Positions 48,588 to 58,193 of a stretch of DNA of 64,000 nucleotides are shown here, piece by piece. The first letter of the stretch is position 1, and each line of letters opens with the position of its first letter. The stretch comes from Acinetobacter pollinis (GTDB taxonomy: Bacteria; Pseudomonadota; Gammaproteobacteria; Pseudomonadales; Moraxellaceae), in contig NZ_VTDQ01000003.1 of NCBI RefSeq assembly GCF_015627175.1, positions 62,001 to 126,000 of the forward strand, in the 5' to 3' direction. The notes under the pieces were generated by a model. It ran no database searches. It was given only the letters and a program-made list of their open reading frames with translations, and was not told where the DNA came from. The position numbers and the translations under genes are program-made.

Positions 48588-50483
48588 TTATTCGGTGTGA
48601 CCTTTCACCATATTTTCTAATGTATCCCAACGTTCTAACTTTTCTAATAAAAGTTCTTCAATTTCTGAAAGACGTTGACTCGCTTTTGTTGCTGCATCTG
48701 CGTCTTTAACAAACCAAGAGCCGTCAGCAAGTTTTTCAGTCAGTTCAGATTGTTCAGCTTCAAGTTGCTCCATTTCTTGTGGTAGCTGTTCAAGCTCACG
48801 CTGATCTTTATAGCTCAGTTTAACTTTCTTCTGTGCAGATTTATCCGATGTATTGGACTTTGGCGTATCTTTCTTCACAGTTTCAGTTTTGAGTTCAGGA
48901 CGTTGTGCAAGATAGTCTTGATAACCCCCAATGTACTCTTGAATATGTCCTTTACCATCAAACACCCATGTAGATGTAACAACGTTATCCATAAATGCAC
49001 GGTCATGGCTAATCAGAAGTAACGTGCCTTTATATTCAGCAAGCATTTCTTCAAGTAACTCAAGCGTTACCATGTCTAGGTCGTTGGTTGGTTCATCCAT
49101 CACAATGAGGTTGGAAGGCTTGAGTAGAAGCTTCGCCAATAAAATACGATTACGCTCACCACCAGACAAGGCTTTTACAGGTGTACGTGAACGCTCAGGA
49201 GAGAACAAGAAGTCTTGTAGGTAACTCAAGATATGACGGCGCTGACCATTAATATCAATAAAGTCTGAACCCTCTGAAACGTTATCTGAAACAGATTTTT
49301 CAAGGTTAAGTTGGTTACGTAGTTGGTCAAAGTAAGCTACTTCTAACTGTGTACCCGTTTTCACTTGTCCATGATGTTCAATCTCACCAAGAATGGCTTT
49401 AACAAGTGTTGTTTTACCTACACCATTATCACCTACAAGACCAATACGGTCACCACGTACCACAACAGTAGAGAAGTCTTTAATAAGTGATATATTGTCG
49501 TAATCTACACCAAGATTTTCAATTTCAAAGACCAGTTTTCCTGAGCGTTGTGCTTCTTGTACGCCCATATTCACCTTACCTTGCTGTGAACGTCTTGCTT
49601 TAGATTCTTCACGCAATGTTTTTAATGCACGTACACGACCTTCGTTACGGGTACGACGTGCTTTAATGCCCTGACGAATCCAAGCTTCTTCTTCTGCAAG
49701 CTTTTTATCAAACAATGCATTCTGCTTTTCTTCAGCTTCAAGCTGTTGTGCTTTTAGCTCGAGGTAACGAGAGTAGTTACCTTCAAAACTTCGTAGCGTA
49801 CCACGGTCGAGTTCCACAATACGTGTAGCAAGGTGGTCGACAAAAGAACGGTCATGCGAGATAAATAGCAATGTAAGATTGTTTTGTTCGAGTAAGAATT
49901 TTTCAAGCCATTCAATGCTTTCTACATCTAAATGGTTAGTGGGTTCGTCAAGTAATAAAATATCTGGTTGTGTAAGTAAAGCGCGTGCTAAAAGTACACG
50001 GCGTTTACGACCACCTGACAAATCTGCCAAATCGGCATTGGGATCTAATCCCATTTTACCTAAAATTGTATTAACTTTGTTTTCAAGCGTCCAACCATCC
50101 ATTTGGTCAAGCTTATGCTGTAAGTCGCCCATGCGCTCACAAGCTTCCATGTCACCCAATACACATGCATCGCTTGCAGTATTGTACTGTTGCAGTACTT
50201 GAGCAACTTCACCTGCACCTTCAGCGACGATGTCGGCAACTTTGCCAGAATCCATGGGTACATCTTGGGTTAACATTGAAACAGTTAAGCCATTTTGAAT
50301 TAAAACTTCCCCATTGTCGGCATGGAGGCTTCCCTCAATAAGTTTGAGTAAAGTAGACTTACCTTCGCCATTACGTCCAATTAAACATACTCGCTCGCCA
50401 CGTTCTAATGTAAAATTTGCGCCGTCGAGGAGGGCAGGCCCACCAAATGCAAGTTGGACATCCCTTAAAGTAATATAGGCCAT
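48588..50483 (-). CDS. uup: ABC-F family ATPase Uup
   Basis: The 631-residue protein has two ATP-binding cassettes without membrane segments: Walker A GRNGEGKST and GDNGVGKTT, signature motifs LSGGRKRRVLLARALL and LSGGERNRILLAKLL, Walker B LLLDEPTNHLD and IVMDEPTNDLD. The linker between is a charged antiparallel helical arm. The C-terminal 80 residues form a coiled coil (QELEQLPQEMEQLEAEQSELTEK), typical of Uup. It acts at the ribosome or on Holliday-type DNA in E. coli. It is divergent from slyX (35 bases). Confidence 0.93.
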   Translation of the reverse strand: MAYITLRDVQLAFGGPALLDGANFTLERGERVCLIGRNGEGKSTLLKLIEGSLHADNGEVLIQNGLTVSMLTQDVPMDSGKVADIVAEGAGEVAQVLQQYNTASDACVLGDMEACERMGDLQHKLDQMDGWTLENKVNTILGKMGLDPNADLADLSGGRKRRVLLARALLTQPDILLLDEPTNHLDVESIEWLEKFLLEQNNLTLLFISHDRSFVDHLATRIVELDRGTLRSFEGNYSRYLELKAQQLEAEEKQNALFDKKLAEEEAWIRQGIKARRTRNEGRVRALKTLREESKARRSQQGKVNMGVQEAQRSGKLVFEIENLGVDYDNISLIKDFSTVVVRGDRIGLVGDNGVGKTTLVKAILGEIEHHGQVKTGTQLEVAYFDQLRNQLNLEKSVSDNVSEGSDFIDINGQRRHILSYLQDFLFSPERSRTPVKALSGGERNRILLAKLLLKPSNLIVMDEPTNDLDMVTLELLEEMLAEYKGTLLLISHDRAFMDNVVTSTWVFDGKGHIQEYIGGYQDYLAQRPELKTETVKKDTPKSNTSDKSAQKKVKLSYKDQRELEQLPQEMEQLEAEQSELTEKLADGSWFVKDADAATKASQRLSEIEELLLEKLERWDTLENMVKGHTE

Positions 50484-50518
50484 AATGTTTCCTAGTGTCT
50501 CAAATTGAGGAGTGTTAA

Positions 50519-50761
50519 ATGACTAAACCACCTTATGATGATCATGCGTCATTTTCCGCACCCATCGAAGATTTGCAAGTACGAATTTCATTTTTAGATG
50601 ATTTAGTTGAACAGTTAAATGAACAGTTGGCTCATCAAAGCCAAGAAATTACCGATTTAAAAAAGCAAATGCAGCTTTTATATCGTCGTGTAGAGGCTTC
50701 TGATTTATCAGAAGGCATTGCTGAATTTGATCCAATGAGCAACAGACCACCACACTATTAA
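50519..50761 (+). CDS. slyX: SlyX family protein
   Basis: The 80-residue protein is a short coiled coil: DLQVRISFLDDLVEQLNEQLAHQSQEITDLKKQMQLLYRR, ending PPHY, all as in SlyX. The function in E. coli is unclear (related to lysis phenotypes of phage phiX174). It is divergent from uup and precedes topA's small-membrane-protein gene. Confidence 0.85.
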   Translation: MTKPPYDDHASFSAPIEDLQVRISFLDDLVEQLNEQLAHQSQEITDLKKQMQLLYRRVEASDLSEGIAEFDPMSNRPPHY

Positions 50762-50822
50762 GTGATATTTGAAGAATAAAGATTGAAAATCTGTTATTCA
50801 ATATTACTATACACACCTTAAC

Positions 50823-50859
50823 GGCGAGAGTTGCATGTTATATGAAACTTGCCTTTTTT
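50823..50859 (+). terminator. Probable terminator after slyX
   Basis: GGCGAG...GCAT and ATG...CTTGCC form an imperfect stem, followed by six T's. It is 62 bases after the slyX stop. Confidence 0.45.
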
Positions 50860-50909
50860 ATTCATCTTATGTAACTCTAATAATGCATTAGAGGGAGATA
50901 ACACAAAAA

Positions 50910-51350
50910 ATGGGTCTTTGGGTCGCCATTATTATTATCGTGTTTGTTGCAGGTTCTATTTTTAGTTTACGCATCAACCCTAGAGAGAAAGCCATTGGTA
51001 TGATGCGTGATAAAGCAAGACAAATGTCACTGCATCCACGTTTGGTGCCTGCACCTGAATGGACAAAAATACCAAAAATGACAGAAACGCGCGCAAGTAT
51101 GGTCGCGTTTTACAGCATTCTCTTGCCACAAGCAACGATGCCTCTAATGCGAGCATGCGTTGAAAATAACCAGTTGGTTGTGGTAAATGGTTCAGATAAG
51201 TTTCAGCATCTTCAAGTTGACTTAAAAGGTATTTATGCTGTGGAGATGCAGTCGAACTATATTGGACTTTATTGGGATGAGGATGCAGACATTCATGCAA
51301 CTCAGCTCGAACAAATGAAATCGTATTTAGTTTCTTTAGCAGAAATTTAA
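50910..51350 (+). CDS. Conserved small membrane-anchored protein upstream of topA
   Basis: The 146-residue protein begins with one transmembrane helix (residues 2-20), followed by a basic juxtamembrane segment (RINPREKAIGMMRDKARQMSLHPR) and a soluble C-terminal domain of about 90 residues (VDLKGIYAVEMQSNYIGLYWDEDADIH). No named family is recognised. It has a ribosome binding site GAGGGAG and ends 27 bases before topA, so it is probably co-transcribed with it; the pairing hints at a conserved function but does not define one. Confidence 0.7.
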   Translation: MGLWVAIIIIVFVAGSIFSLRINPREKAIGMMRDKARQMSLHPRLVPAPEWTKIPKMTETRASMVAFYSILLPQATMPLMRACVENNQLVVVNGSDKFQHLQVDLKGIYAVEMQSNYIGLYWDEDADIHATQLEQMKSYLVSLAEI

Positions 51351-51377
51351 TTTTAATGATAGGAAAGATATAACATT

Positions 51378-54023
51378 ATGGCGAATGCTCCTCGATCCAC
51401 ATCAAAACGCACCACAGCAAGTGCTGACTCGGCTGCAAAAAAACGCGCTTTAGTGATTGTGGAGTCGCCTGCTAAAGCAAAAACAATTAATAAGTATTTA
51501 GGGTCTGAATATATTGTTAAATCTTCAGTAGGGCATGTACGTGACCTACCGACAGGCGGTTCTGCGAGTAAAACAACAGAGAAAAAAGCAGCACCAAGAA
51601 CAAAACTTACCGAAGATCAAAAAATTGTAAAAGCACAGCAAGCACTTGTAAAGCGTATGGGCGTAGACCCAGAGCATGACTGGGATGCGCACTACGAAGT
51701 GCTACCAGGTAAAGAGCACGTTGTTGCAGAATTGAAAAAACTCGCTTCTGAGGTTGATGAAATCTATCTCGCAACCGATTTGGATAGAGAAGGGGAAGCG
51801 ATTGCTTGGCATTTACGTGAAGTCATTGGTGGAGACAGTTCTCGTTACCATCGTGTTGTATTTAATGAAATTACAAAAAATGCAATTCAAGAAGCTTTTA
51901 AACAACCGACCCGTTTAGACTTAGATCGTGTAAATGCACAACAAGCACGTCGCTTTTTAGACCGTGTGGTTGGCTTTATGATTTCTCCGTTATTATGGGA
52001 AAAAATTGCACGAGGTCTATCGGCAGGGCGTGTACAGTCTGTGGCTGTAAAATTGGTTGTAGAGCGTGAACGTGAAATTCGTGCATTTATTCCAGAAGAA
52101 TATTGGCAAGTTTTTGCAGATACACAATCTAAGGCAGATGCAATTCGCCTTGAAGCAGTTAAACGTGCAGGCAAAACGCTTAAGCTAAAAAATAAAGCTG
52201 AGACGGATGCCGTCTTAGACATTTTAAAGTCGGCTGAATATAAAGTTGCACAGCGTGAAGACAAGCCAACTAAGGTTAATCCAAGTGCACCATATATTAC
52301 ATCTACGCTCCAACAAGCAGCGAGCACACGCCTTGGTTTCTCTGTAAAGAAAACCATGATGCTCGCTCAACGTCTGTATGAAGCTGGTTTTATTACCTAT
52401 ATGCGTACGGACTCAACTTTTTTAAGTGATGATGCAGTAAATATGGTGCGAGATCATATTCAATCTGAATATGGTGAAAAATACTTACCTGCAAAACCAA
52501 ATCGTTATGGCAATAAAGCAGGTGCACAAGAAGCCCACGAGGCAATTCGTCCATCGAATGTGGCTTTAAAAGGCGATCAGCTTGCAGGTGCAGAGCGTGA
52601 TGCACAGCGTTTGTATGATCTAATTTGGCGTCAATTTGTTGCTTGTCAGATGACACCTGCCGAGTATTTGTCATCTACATTACATGTCAAAGCATCTGAG
52701 ATCGATTTAAAAGCCAAAGGCCGTACACTCGTATTTGATGGTTTTACACGTGTCCGTGGTGCGAATAAGTCTGACGATGATGTGTTACTGCCTGCAGTTC
52801 AAGTGGGTGAAACGCTTGTTCTGAATAAGCTTGATCCGAGTCAGCATTTTACCAAGCCACCTGCACGTTTTACCGAAGCATCTTTGGTGAAAGAGCTTGA
52901 AAAGCGTGGTATTGGTCGTCCTTCAACATATGCTGCAATTATTTCAACCATTCAAGATCGTGGTTATGTAAAACTTGAAAATCGTCGTTTATTCGCAGAA
53001 AAAATGGGTGAGATTGTTACCGAGCGTTTAAATGAGAGTTTTAATAACCTCATGAACTATGCATTTACTGCAGATCTTGAAGGGCAACTTGACCATGTTG
53101 CAGTAGGCGATCGCAATTGGAAAGAATTACTCGATACATTTTATGGCGATTTTAAAAAGCGTTTAACGACTGCACAAGGTGCAGATGGCATGCGCCGTAA
53201 TGAACCTGTTGAAGTTGCCGATGTGCATTGTCCACAGTGCGAACGACCAATGCAGATTCGTACAGGAACAACAGGTGTCTTCTTAGGATGTTCAGGCTAT
53301 AACCTGCCACCAAAAGAACGCTGTAAGGGTACACTTAATCTGTCTCCTGTAGAGTCATTGGCTATTTTATCGGATGATGAAGGGGCAGAAACAGCCGACT
53401 TAATGTCAAAACGCCGTTGTCCAAAATGTAGTACAGCAATGGACAGTTATTTAATTGATGGCGGACGTAAGTTACATATTTGTGGAAATAACCCTGATTG
53501 TGACGGCTTTGAGGTTGAAGAAGGCGAGTTCAAAATTAAAGGTTATGATGGTCCAACTATCCCATGCGATAAGTGTGATGCAGAAATGCAATTGAAAATG
53601 GGACGTTTTGGACCATACTTTGCGTGTACTTCATGTGATAATACGCGTAAAGTTTTGAAAAATGGCCAGCCTGCGCCACCACGTGTCGATCCAATTAAAA
53701 TGGAACATGTACGTTCAACCAAAAATGATGATTATTTTGTGTTGAGAGATGGTGCGGCAGGACTTTTCTTGGCAGCCAGCAAATTTCCAAAAATTCGTGA
53801 AACACGTGCTCCGAAAGTTGCAGAACTTCGTACTGTGGCAGACCAGCTTGATGAGAAGTATCAATTCTTATTGAAGGCACCAGATCAAGATCCAGAAGGT
53901 AATGCAACGATTATTCGTTTTAGCCGAAAAAATCAAAGCCAATATATTGGTTCTGAGAATGCGGAAGGCAAAACCACAAAATGGGGACTGGTTTATACAG
54001 ATGGCCAATGGGTCGAGCAATAA
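51378..54023 (+). CDS. topA: DNA topoisomerase I
   Basis: The 881-residue type IA topoisomerase starts with a 25-residue basic extension and the Toprim domain ([19 protein letters not shown], then [17 protein letters not shown]). The catalytic Tyr is in [11 protein letters not shown] (about residue 340). The C-terminal part has three Cys4 zinc ribbons: [12 protein letters not shown]...[12 protein letters not shown]...C..C and [24 protein letters not shown]. It relaxes negative supercoils in the chromosome. Terminator follows at 54029-54058. Confidence 0.97.
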   Translation: MANAPRSTSKRTTASADSAAKKRALVIVESPAKAKTINKYLGSEYIVKSSVGHVRDLPTGGSASKTTEKKAAPRTKLTEDQKIVKAQQALVKRMGVDPEHDWDAHYEVLPGKEHVVAELKKLASEVDEIYLATDLDREGEAIAWHLREVIGGDSSRYHRVVFNEITKNAIQEAFKQPTRLDLDRVNAQQARRFLDRVVGFMISPLLWEKIARGLSAGRVQSVAVKLVVEREREIRAFIPEEYWQVFADTQSKADAIRLEAVKRAGKTLKLKNKAETDAVLDILKSAEYKVAQREDKPTKVNPSAPYITSTLQQAASTRLGFSVKKTMMLAQRLYEAGFITYMRTDSTFLSDDAVNMVRDHIQSEYGEKYLPAKPNRYGNKAGAQEAHEAIRPSNVALKGDQLAGAERDAQRLYDLIWRQFVACQMTPAEYLSSTLHVKASEIDLKAKGRTLVFDGFTRVRGANKSDDDVLLPAVQVGETLVLNKLDPSQHFTKPPARFTEASLVKELEKRGIGRPSTYAAIISTIQDRGYVKLENRRLFAEKMGEIVTERLNESFNNLMNYAFTADLEGQLDHVAVGDRNWKELLDTFYGDFKKRLTTAQGADGMRRNEPVEVADVHCPQCERPMQIRTGTTGVFLGCSGYNLPPKERCKGTLNLSPVESLAILSDDEGAETADLMSKRRCPKCSTAMDSYLIDGGRKLHICGNNPDCDGFEVEEGEFKIKGYDGPTIPCDKCDAEMQLKMGRFGPYFACTSCDNTRKVLKNGQPAPPRVDPIKMEHVRSTKNDDYFVLRDGAAGLFLAASKFPKIRETRAPKVAELRTVADQLDEKYQFLLKAPDQDPEGNATIIRFSRKNQSQYIGSENAEGKTTKWGLVYTDGQWVEQ

Positions 54024-54028
54024 GTCTT

Positions 54029-54058
54029 AAAATGCCGATCAAAGATCGGCATTTTTTT
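54029..54058 (+). terminator. Intrinsic terminator of topA
   Basis: AAAATGCCGATC and GATCGGCATTTTTTT form a 12-bp stem with an AAA loop just after the topA stop. Confidence 0.9.
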
Positions 54059-54085
54059 ATGCATTCATACATGTGAGCAAAATCT

Positions 54086-54841
54086 ATGTGGAAAAAGGTC
54101 AGAGTGTTCATTCTACTTTTGGTTCTAGGGTATGTTGCTATAGATGCATGGAAAGACTTAAATCAAAACTGGGATCAAAGCATTGTTGTATTAGTTCATC
54201 CTATCAATGCAGATGGCTCACAAAATACGGAAAATTATATTCAGCAATTAAATGCACAGTCTTTTATAGAGACAAGTGAGTACTTAACTGCAAATGCAAA
54301 AAACTATCAGCGAAATACGCATTTTATTTTTAAAATAGGGCGTGAGTTAAAACAATTACCACCTGAGCCCCCTGAAAATGGCAGTGCTTTCAACGCAATT
54401 TTATGGAGTCTAAAATTTCGTTATTATGCATGGAAACAAACTCAATCTGTAGATGGTTATGCTACCGTTACACTATATTTAAATTATTATGACTCAAATA
54501 AATATAAAGTATTAAAGCACTCCACAGCATTAGAGAAAGGGCGTATAGGAGTCGTAAATTTATTTTCTGACGTAAAGCAAAATGAAGAAAATCAAGTGGT
54601 AACGGCACATGAATTATTACATGCATTCGGTGCAACAGATAAGTATGACCTAAATACAGGACAACCCATTTATCCACAAGGGTATGTGAATCCAGCTCAA
54701 CAACCACGCTTACCGCAACATCAGGCAGAGCTTATGGCGGGTTATATTCCTATTACTGAAACACAAAGTAAAATACCGCTCAGCTTACAACAAACTGTTA
54801 TTGGAAACTTAACAGCACGTGAAATCGGATGGGTAAAATAG
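54086..54841 (+). CDS. Membrane-anchored metzincin-like putative metalloprotease
   Basis: The 251-residue protein has one N-terminal transmembrane/signal-anchor helix (about residues 5-21), a mixed central region, and HELLHAFGATDKYD at about residues 174-187, which fits the metzincin zinc motif HExxHxxGxxH/D with Asp as the third ligand. About 40 residues later comes AELMAGYIP, placing a Met where the metzincin Met-turn would lie. The rest of the protein does not match a family that I know, so a zinc metallopeptidase facing the periplasm is inferred. It is 62 bases after topA and separated from it by a terminator; the UvrD-like helicase follows 49 bases later. Confidence 0.6.
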   Translation: MWKKVRVFILLLVLGYVAIDAWKDLNQNWDQSIVVLVHPINADGSQNTENYIQQLNAQSFIETSEYLTANAKNYQRNTHFIFKIGRELKQLPPEPPENGSAFNAILWSLKFRYYAWKQTQSVDGYATVTLYLNYYDSNKYKVLKHSTALEKGRIGVVNLFSDVKQNEENQVVTAHELLHAFGATDKYDLNTGQPIYPQGYVNPAQQPRLPQHQAELMAGYIPITETQSKIPLSLQQTVIGNLTAREIGWVK

Positions 54842-54890
54842 TACCTCTACTATTTATACAGCAATATTAAAATTTTGGGATACAGCAATA

Positions 54891-56855
54891 ATGAGTTCTA
54901 CGTCTTTTATGGCTGAGTTAAACGATCAGCAACATCAGGCAGCAACGACCACAGCACAAAATTGTTTGGTCTTGGCGGGTGCAGGATGTGGAAAAACAAA
55001 GACCATTGTTGCAAGAGCAGCATATCTAATTTCTCAGGGAATACCTGCAAATCAAATTCAAATTTTAACCTTTACACGTCGGGCCGCTAGTGAGATTGTG
55101 ACGCGCGTCGAGCAGTATTTGGGTACATCCGCACAAGGTTTACGTGCTTCAACTTTTCATACATTCTGTATGTATTTATTACGCCGTAACCGTCAAGCCT
55201 TTGGATTAGAAAACTTTAGTATTATTGATCGTGATGATCAGATCATGATTTTTCGCTTACTTCGAGGTAAAGATAATATATTACCTAAAGCGGCTGAACT
55301 TTGTGATATATATTCATTTGCAAGAAATACTCAGTGTAAGTTGTCGGTAGCAATAGAAAAAGTCTTACCTGAAGCTATGGAATTTAAATCTGAAATTGCA
55401 GAGGTAATGAAAACTTATGAACAGCGTAAGCAAGAGCGTTCATTTTTAGATTATGATGATATTCTAAGCATTGTCGCTGTAAATTTACAATCATCTCCTA
55501 CACTTGTGCATTGGGTTAGCCAATTTTGTCGTGTATTTTTAGTGGATGAAATGCAAGATACTAATCCATTGCAATGGGCATTGCTGTCACCTTTTATTGG
55601 AAAAAGCCAATTATTTTGTGTTGGTGATGATGCACAATCTATTTATGGTTTCCGTGGTGCAGATTTTGAAAACATTCATTATTTTAAAGATAACGTATCT
55701 AATGCAGTTATATATACACTTGAGAAGAATTATCGTTCTACACAAGGCATTCTAGACTTATCAAACTGGTTGTTAGATGTCAGTCCTATACAGTACGATA
55801 AACATCTAATTGCTGCAAAATCTCAGAATAGCCGGCCACATTTTCATATTTTTTCTAATGAATTTGAAGAAGCAAATTGGATTGCACAAGATCTTATTTT
55901 TCGTAAAAAACAAAATAATGTTCATTGGAACGACCATATGGTGCTTGTTCGGTCTGGCTATGCAGCAAGACATATTGAGCGAGCACTGATTAATATGTCA
56001 GTTCCTTATCAGTTTATAGGTGGGACAAAGCTGTTAGAGTCGGCACATGTGAAAGATTTACTGAGTATGTTGCGGGTCGTGTCTAACACTCAAGATGATA
56101 TTGCATGGATGCGATTTCTTACACTTTGGGATGGTATTGGTGATGTCGGTGCAAGTAAGCTTGCAGTAAATTTAATAAAATGTCAGACCTTGGAAGAATG
56201 TTGTAATCATTTAGAGCATCATGGCAGAGTACCACAACATGTATTGCTTATTTTAAAGCAAATGTCAGTTTTAACCGATACGGTTGTGGCATGTATTGAG
56301 CTTGCTTTCGAGGCATTACATGAACAACTTGCTGCAAAATACCAAAAGCAAGACTGGTCACGTCGAGAAAAAGATTTCAAACTTGTAAAACAATTGGCAC
56401 AAAAGCATGCTCAAATCAGCGAATTTTTAGAGGCGTATGTTTTAGATCCTATTTCAACTTCAGAAGTTGAACAATCGGCAGACCACGATATTGTCACGCT
56501 TATTACAATACATTCTGCAAAGGGTACAGAAAGAAAAGTATGCTATGTACCACATCTTACGGTAAATCAGTATCCACATGCGAGAGCGCAAGGGGATTTC
56601 GATGCTGTAGAGGAAGAGCGCCGTGTTTTATATGTGGCATTAACGCGTGCACAAAATGAGTTGGTTCTTACAAAGCAAGACTTAACAACATGGGCAATGG
56701 ATCAAATTGATGATCAGGGTAGACCAGTGAGCAGTTATTTCTTTAATCAAGTCCCCTCTCATTTATTGGATGTGACGATACATAAAAGAGATGAGTTTTT
56801 TGAAAATAAGAAGAAACCTATAAAAAAGATCTCTTTTGGGATAGATTTAGATTAA
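54891..56855 (+). CDS. UvrD/Rep-like superfamily 1 DNA helicase
   Basis: The 654-residue protein has the SF1 motifs: AGAGCGKTKTIVARAAY (Walker A), LVDEMQDTNPLQWAL (motif II), VGDDAQSIYGFRGADFENI (motif III), TLEKNYRS (motif IV) and LITIHSAKGTERK (motif V), with YVALTRAQNEL at the end. The motifs are in order and intact, so it should be an active 3'-5' ATP-dependent helicase. Length is shorter than UvrD (about 720), and no nuclease domain follows. It may be a Rep-like accessory helicase; no neighbour explains the role. Confidence 0.88.
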   Translation: MSSTSFMAELNDQQHQAATTTAQNCLVLAGAGCGKTKTIVARAAYLISQGIPANQIQILTFTRRAASEIVTRVEQYLGTSAQGLRASTFHTFCMYLLRRNRQAFGLENFSIIDRDDQIMIFRLLRGKDNILPKAAELCDIYSFARNTQCKLSVAIEKVLPEAMEFKSEIAEVMKTYEQRKQERSFLDYDDILSIVAVNLQSSPTLVHWVSQFCRVFLVDEMQDTNPLQWALLSPFIGKSQLFCVGDDAQSIYGFRGADFENIHYFKDNVSNAVIYTLEKNYRSTQGILDLSNWLLDVSPIQYDKHLIAAKSQNSRPHFHIFSNEFEEANWIAQDLIFRKKQNNVHWNDHMVLVRSGYAARHIERALINMSVPYQFIGGTKLLESAHVKDLLSMLRVVSNTQDDIAWMRFLTLWDGIGDVGASKLAVNLIKCQTLEECCNHLEHHGRVPQHVLLILKQMSVLTDTVVACIELAFEALHEQLAAKYQKQDWSRREKDFKLVKQLAQKHAQISEFLEAYVLDPISTSEVEQSADHDIVTLITIHSAKGTERKVCYVPHLTVNQYPHARAQGDFDAVEEERRVLYVALTRAQNELVLTKQDLTTWAMDQIDDQGRPVSSYFFNQVPSHLLDVTIHKRDEFFENKKKPIKKISFGIDLD

Positions 56856-56915
56856 ACTCGGCAACCCTAGAAAAGAAGAGATACACTACTTCTTTGTGTC
56901 ATATAAGGTGAATGA

Positions 56916-57158
56916 ATGAAAATTTTAGTGCGTAACTTAGAAAGATCTATTGGTGAGCAAGAGCTTAAAGAATTATTTTTACCGTATGGTGAAGTAGAAA
57001 GCTGTACGATTATTTTGGATCAGACCACTGGTAAGTCTAAAGGTTTTGCTTTTGTTGAAATGCCACATGGGCGCGAAGCTGTAAAAGCGATTAAAGGTTT
57101 AAATACTTTAAAAGTGAAAGGTATTGGTATTCGTGTAAAAGCTGCCGAAGAAAAATAA
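56916..57158 (+). CDS. RRM-type RNA-binding protein
   Basis: The 80-residue protein is a single RNA recognition motif: RNP2 ILVRNL and RNP1 KGFAFVEM, with the beta-alpha-beta fold of bacterial Rbp proteins (about 80-100 residues). It binds RNA in the cytoplasm. The gene follows the helicase after 60 bases on the same strand. Confidence 0.85.
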   Translation: MKILVRNLERSIGEQELKELFLPYGEVESCTIILDQTTGKSKGFAFVEMPHGREAVKAIKGLNTLKVKGIGIRVKAAEEK

Positions 57159-57234
57159 AGTAAAAATCTATCTAAATCTGACAACATACGCTAATCTGTA
57201 ATTGCTATGGATTGTTTGTATAGGTAGGAAAATT

Positions 57235-57741
57235 ATGTCTAGAGTTGCTCGTTATCACGCAGATCGAACAAATCAGAAATTGTATTTCGCACGTTTAGCC
57301 TGCGGACAAGCAGAGCAAGCTCCTGACAATATCCAAATTATACAAGCTCATAGAGAGTCTGCTGTATTTCATTTACACGGCGCATTTCTTGCATTTTTAC
57401 AAGAGCTTGTCCGTTATTACCGTTTAAATGATTTTCAACCTACGTTGCATTCGATAGAAATGCATATGTCTGATAAAGGCCAAGTGTCTCCTGAAGTTGA
57501 AATATTAAAGCAATTGTCGAGTAATGGTTTTCTTGGCGAATTACAGCGTGCTTTTCGGGCATGTCAGTATGCACCTGAGCCAACTTTACCAGAAGCTGAG
57601 AGTGAGACTTCATCAAATCTAATTATAAAAGTAACACAAGGTACACAGTCATGGTTGCCAAATACTGAGATTCTAAGAGAGTGGTATCAAGAACTTTTAG
57701 AACTTATAGATGGTTTTCGTGCAGAGATGGTTGAATTTTAA
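57235..57741 (+). CDS. DUF6586-type conserved protein
   Basis: The 168-residue protein (start at ATG 57235 with AGGA nearby; the ORF extends to 57202 without support) contains RYHADRTNQKLYFARLACGQAEQ, QAHRESAVFHLHGAFLAFLQEL and GWLPNTEI-like SWLPNTEILREWYQELLELIDGFRAEM. This resembles DUF6586, a family of unknown function that lies near topA in Pseudomonas. A role is not known. It is probably part of the same conserved topA neighbourhood. Confidence 0.7.
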   Translation: MSRVARYHADRTNQKLYFARLACGQAEQAPDNIQIIQAHRESAVFHLHGAFLAFLQELVRYYRLNDFQPTLHSIEMHMSDKGQVSPEVEILKQLSSNGFLGELQRAFRACQYAPEPTLPEAESETSSNLIIKVTQGTQSWLPNTEILREWYQELLELIDGFRAEMVEF

Positions 57742-57863
57742 TGCACAGTGTCGCTGTTATACATTTTCAAACGACTTGAAATTTTATTTCTAGCACAGAT
57801 ATAAAATAAAGGTTTCGTATTTTTTTATTGGGTACATCGTTTTGATGTGCGGATGGAGGTTCC

Positions 57864-58142
57864 ATGTCTATACAGCAGTTAAAAGAGTTATTTGGTAATC
57901 AAGATGCTGTACTTGAATTGGTACAACTTGAAAGTGGTGAACTTGCTCTACGGAATGCTCAATCTGAAGAGGAACCATTAGTGACCATTCAATTTAATGA
58001 TGAAATTAAACAACTTTTGGGTGATACAACGAATATGGTTGCCCAAAATATGATTCAAGCAGCATTAATGGGACTGGTTGAGAAACAGGTTAATCAGCTT
58101 GATGCCGAAATTGTAGATGAACAACCTAAATATTTAAGTTAA
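57864..58142 (+). CDS. Conserved small acidic protein of unknown function
   Basis: The 92-residue acidic protein shows no signal or membrane helix. It contains a beta-like N-terminus (VLELVQLESGELALRNAQSEEEPLVTIQFND) and a helical C-terminus (MVAQNMIQAALMGLVEKQVNQLD). No family is recognised. It has a GGAGG ribosome binding site and ends in a terminator hairpin at 58158-58182. Confidence 0.65.
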   Translation: MSIQQLKELFGNQDAVLELVQLESGELALRNAQSEEEPLVTIQFNDEIKQLLGDTTNMVAQNMIQAALMGLVEKQVNQLDAEIVDEQPKYLS

Positions 58143-58157
58143 TGTATTTTTTATAAG

Positions 58158-58182
58158 GAAGGGTAAGCTTAGCTTACCCTTC
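58158..58182. terminator. Bidirectional terminator hairpin
   Basis: GAAGGGTAAGC and GCTTACCCTTC form an 11-bp perfect stem with a 3-base loop between the convergent small-protein gene and the ybaL-like gene. The flanking T-run is short. Confidence 0.65.
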
Positions 58183-58193
58183 TTTGCATGTAT

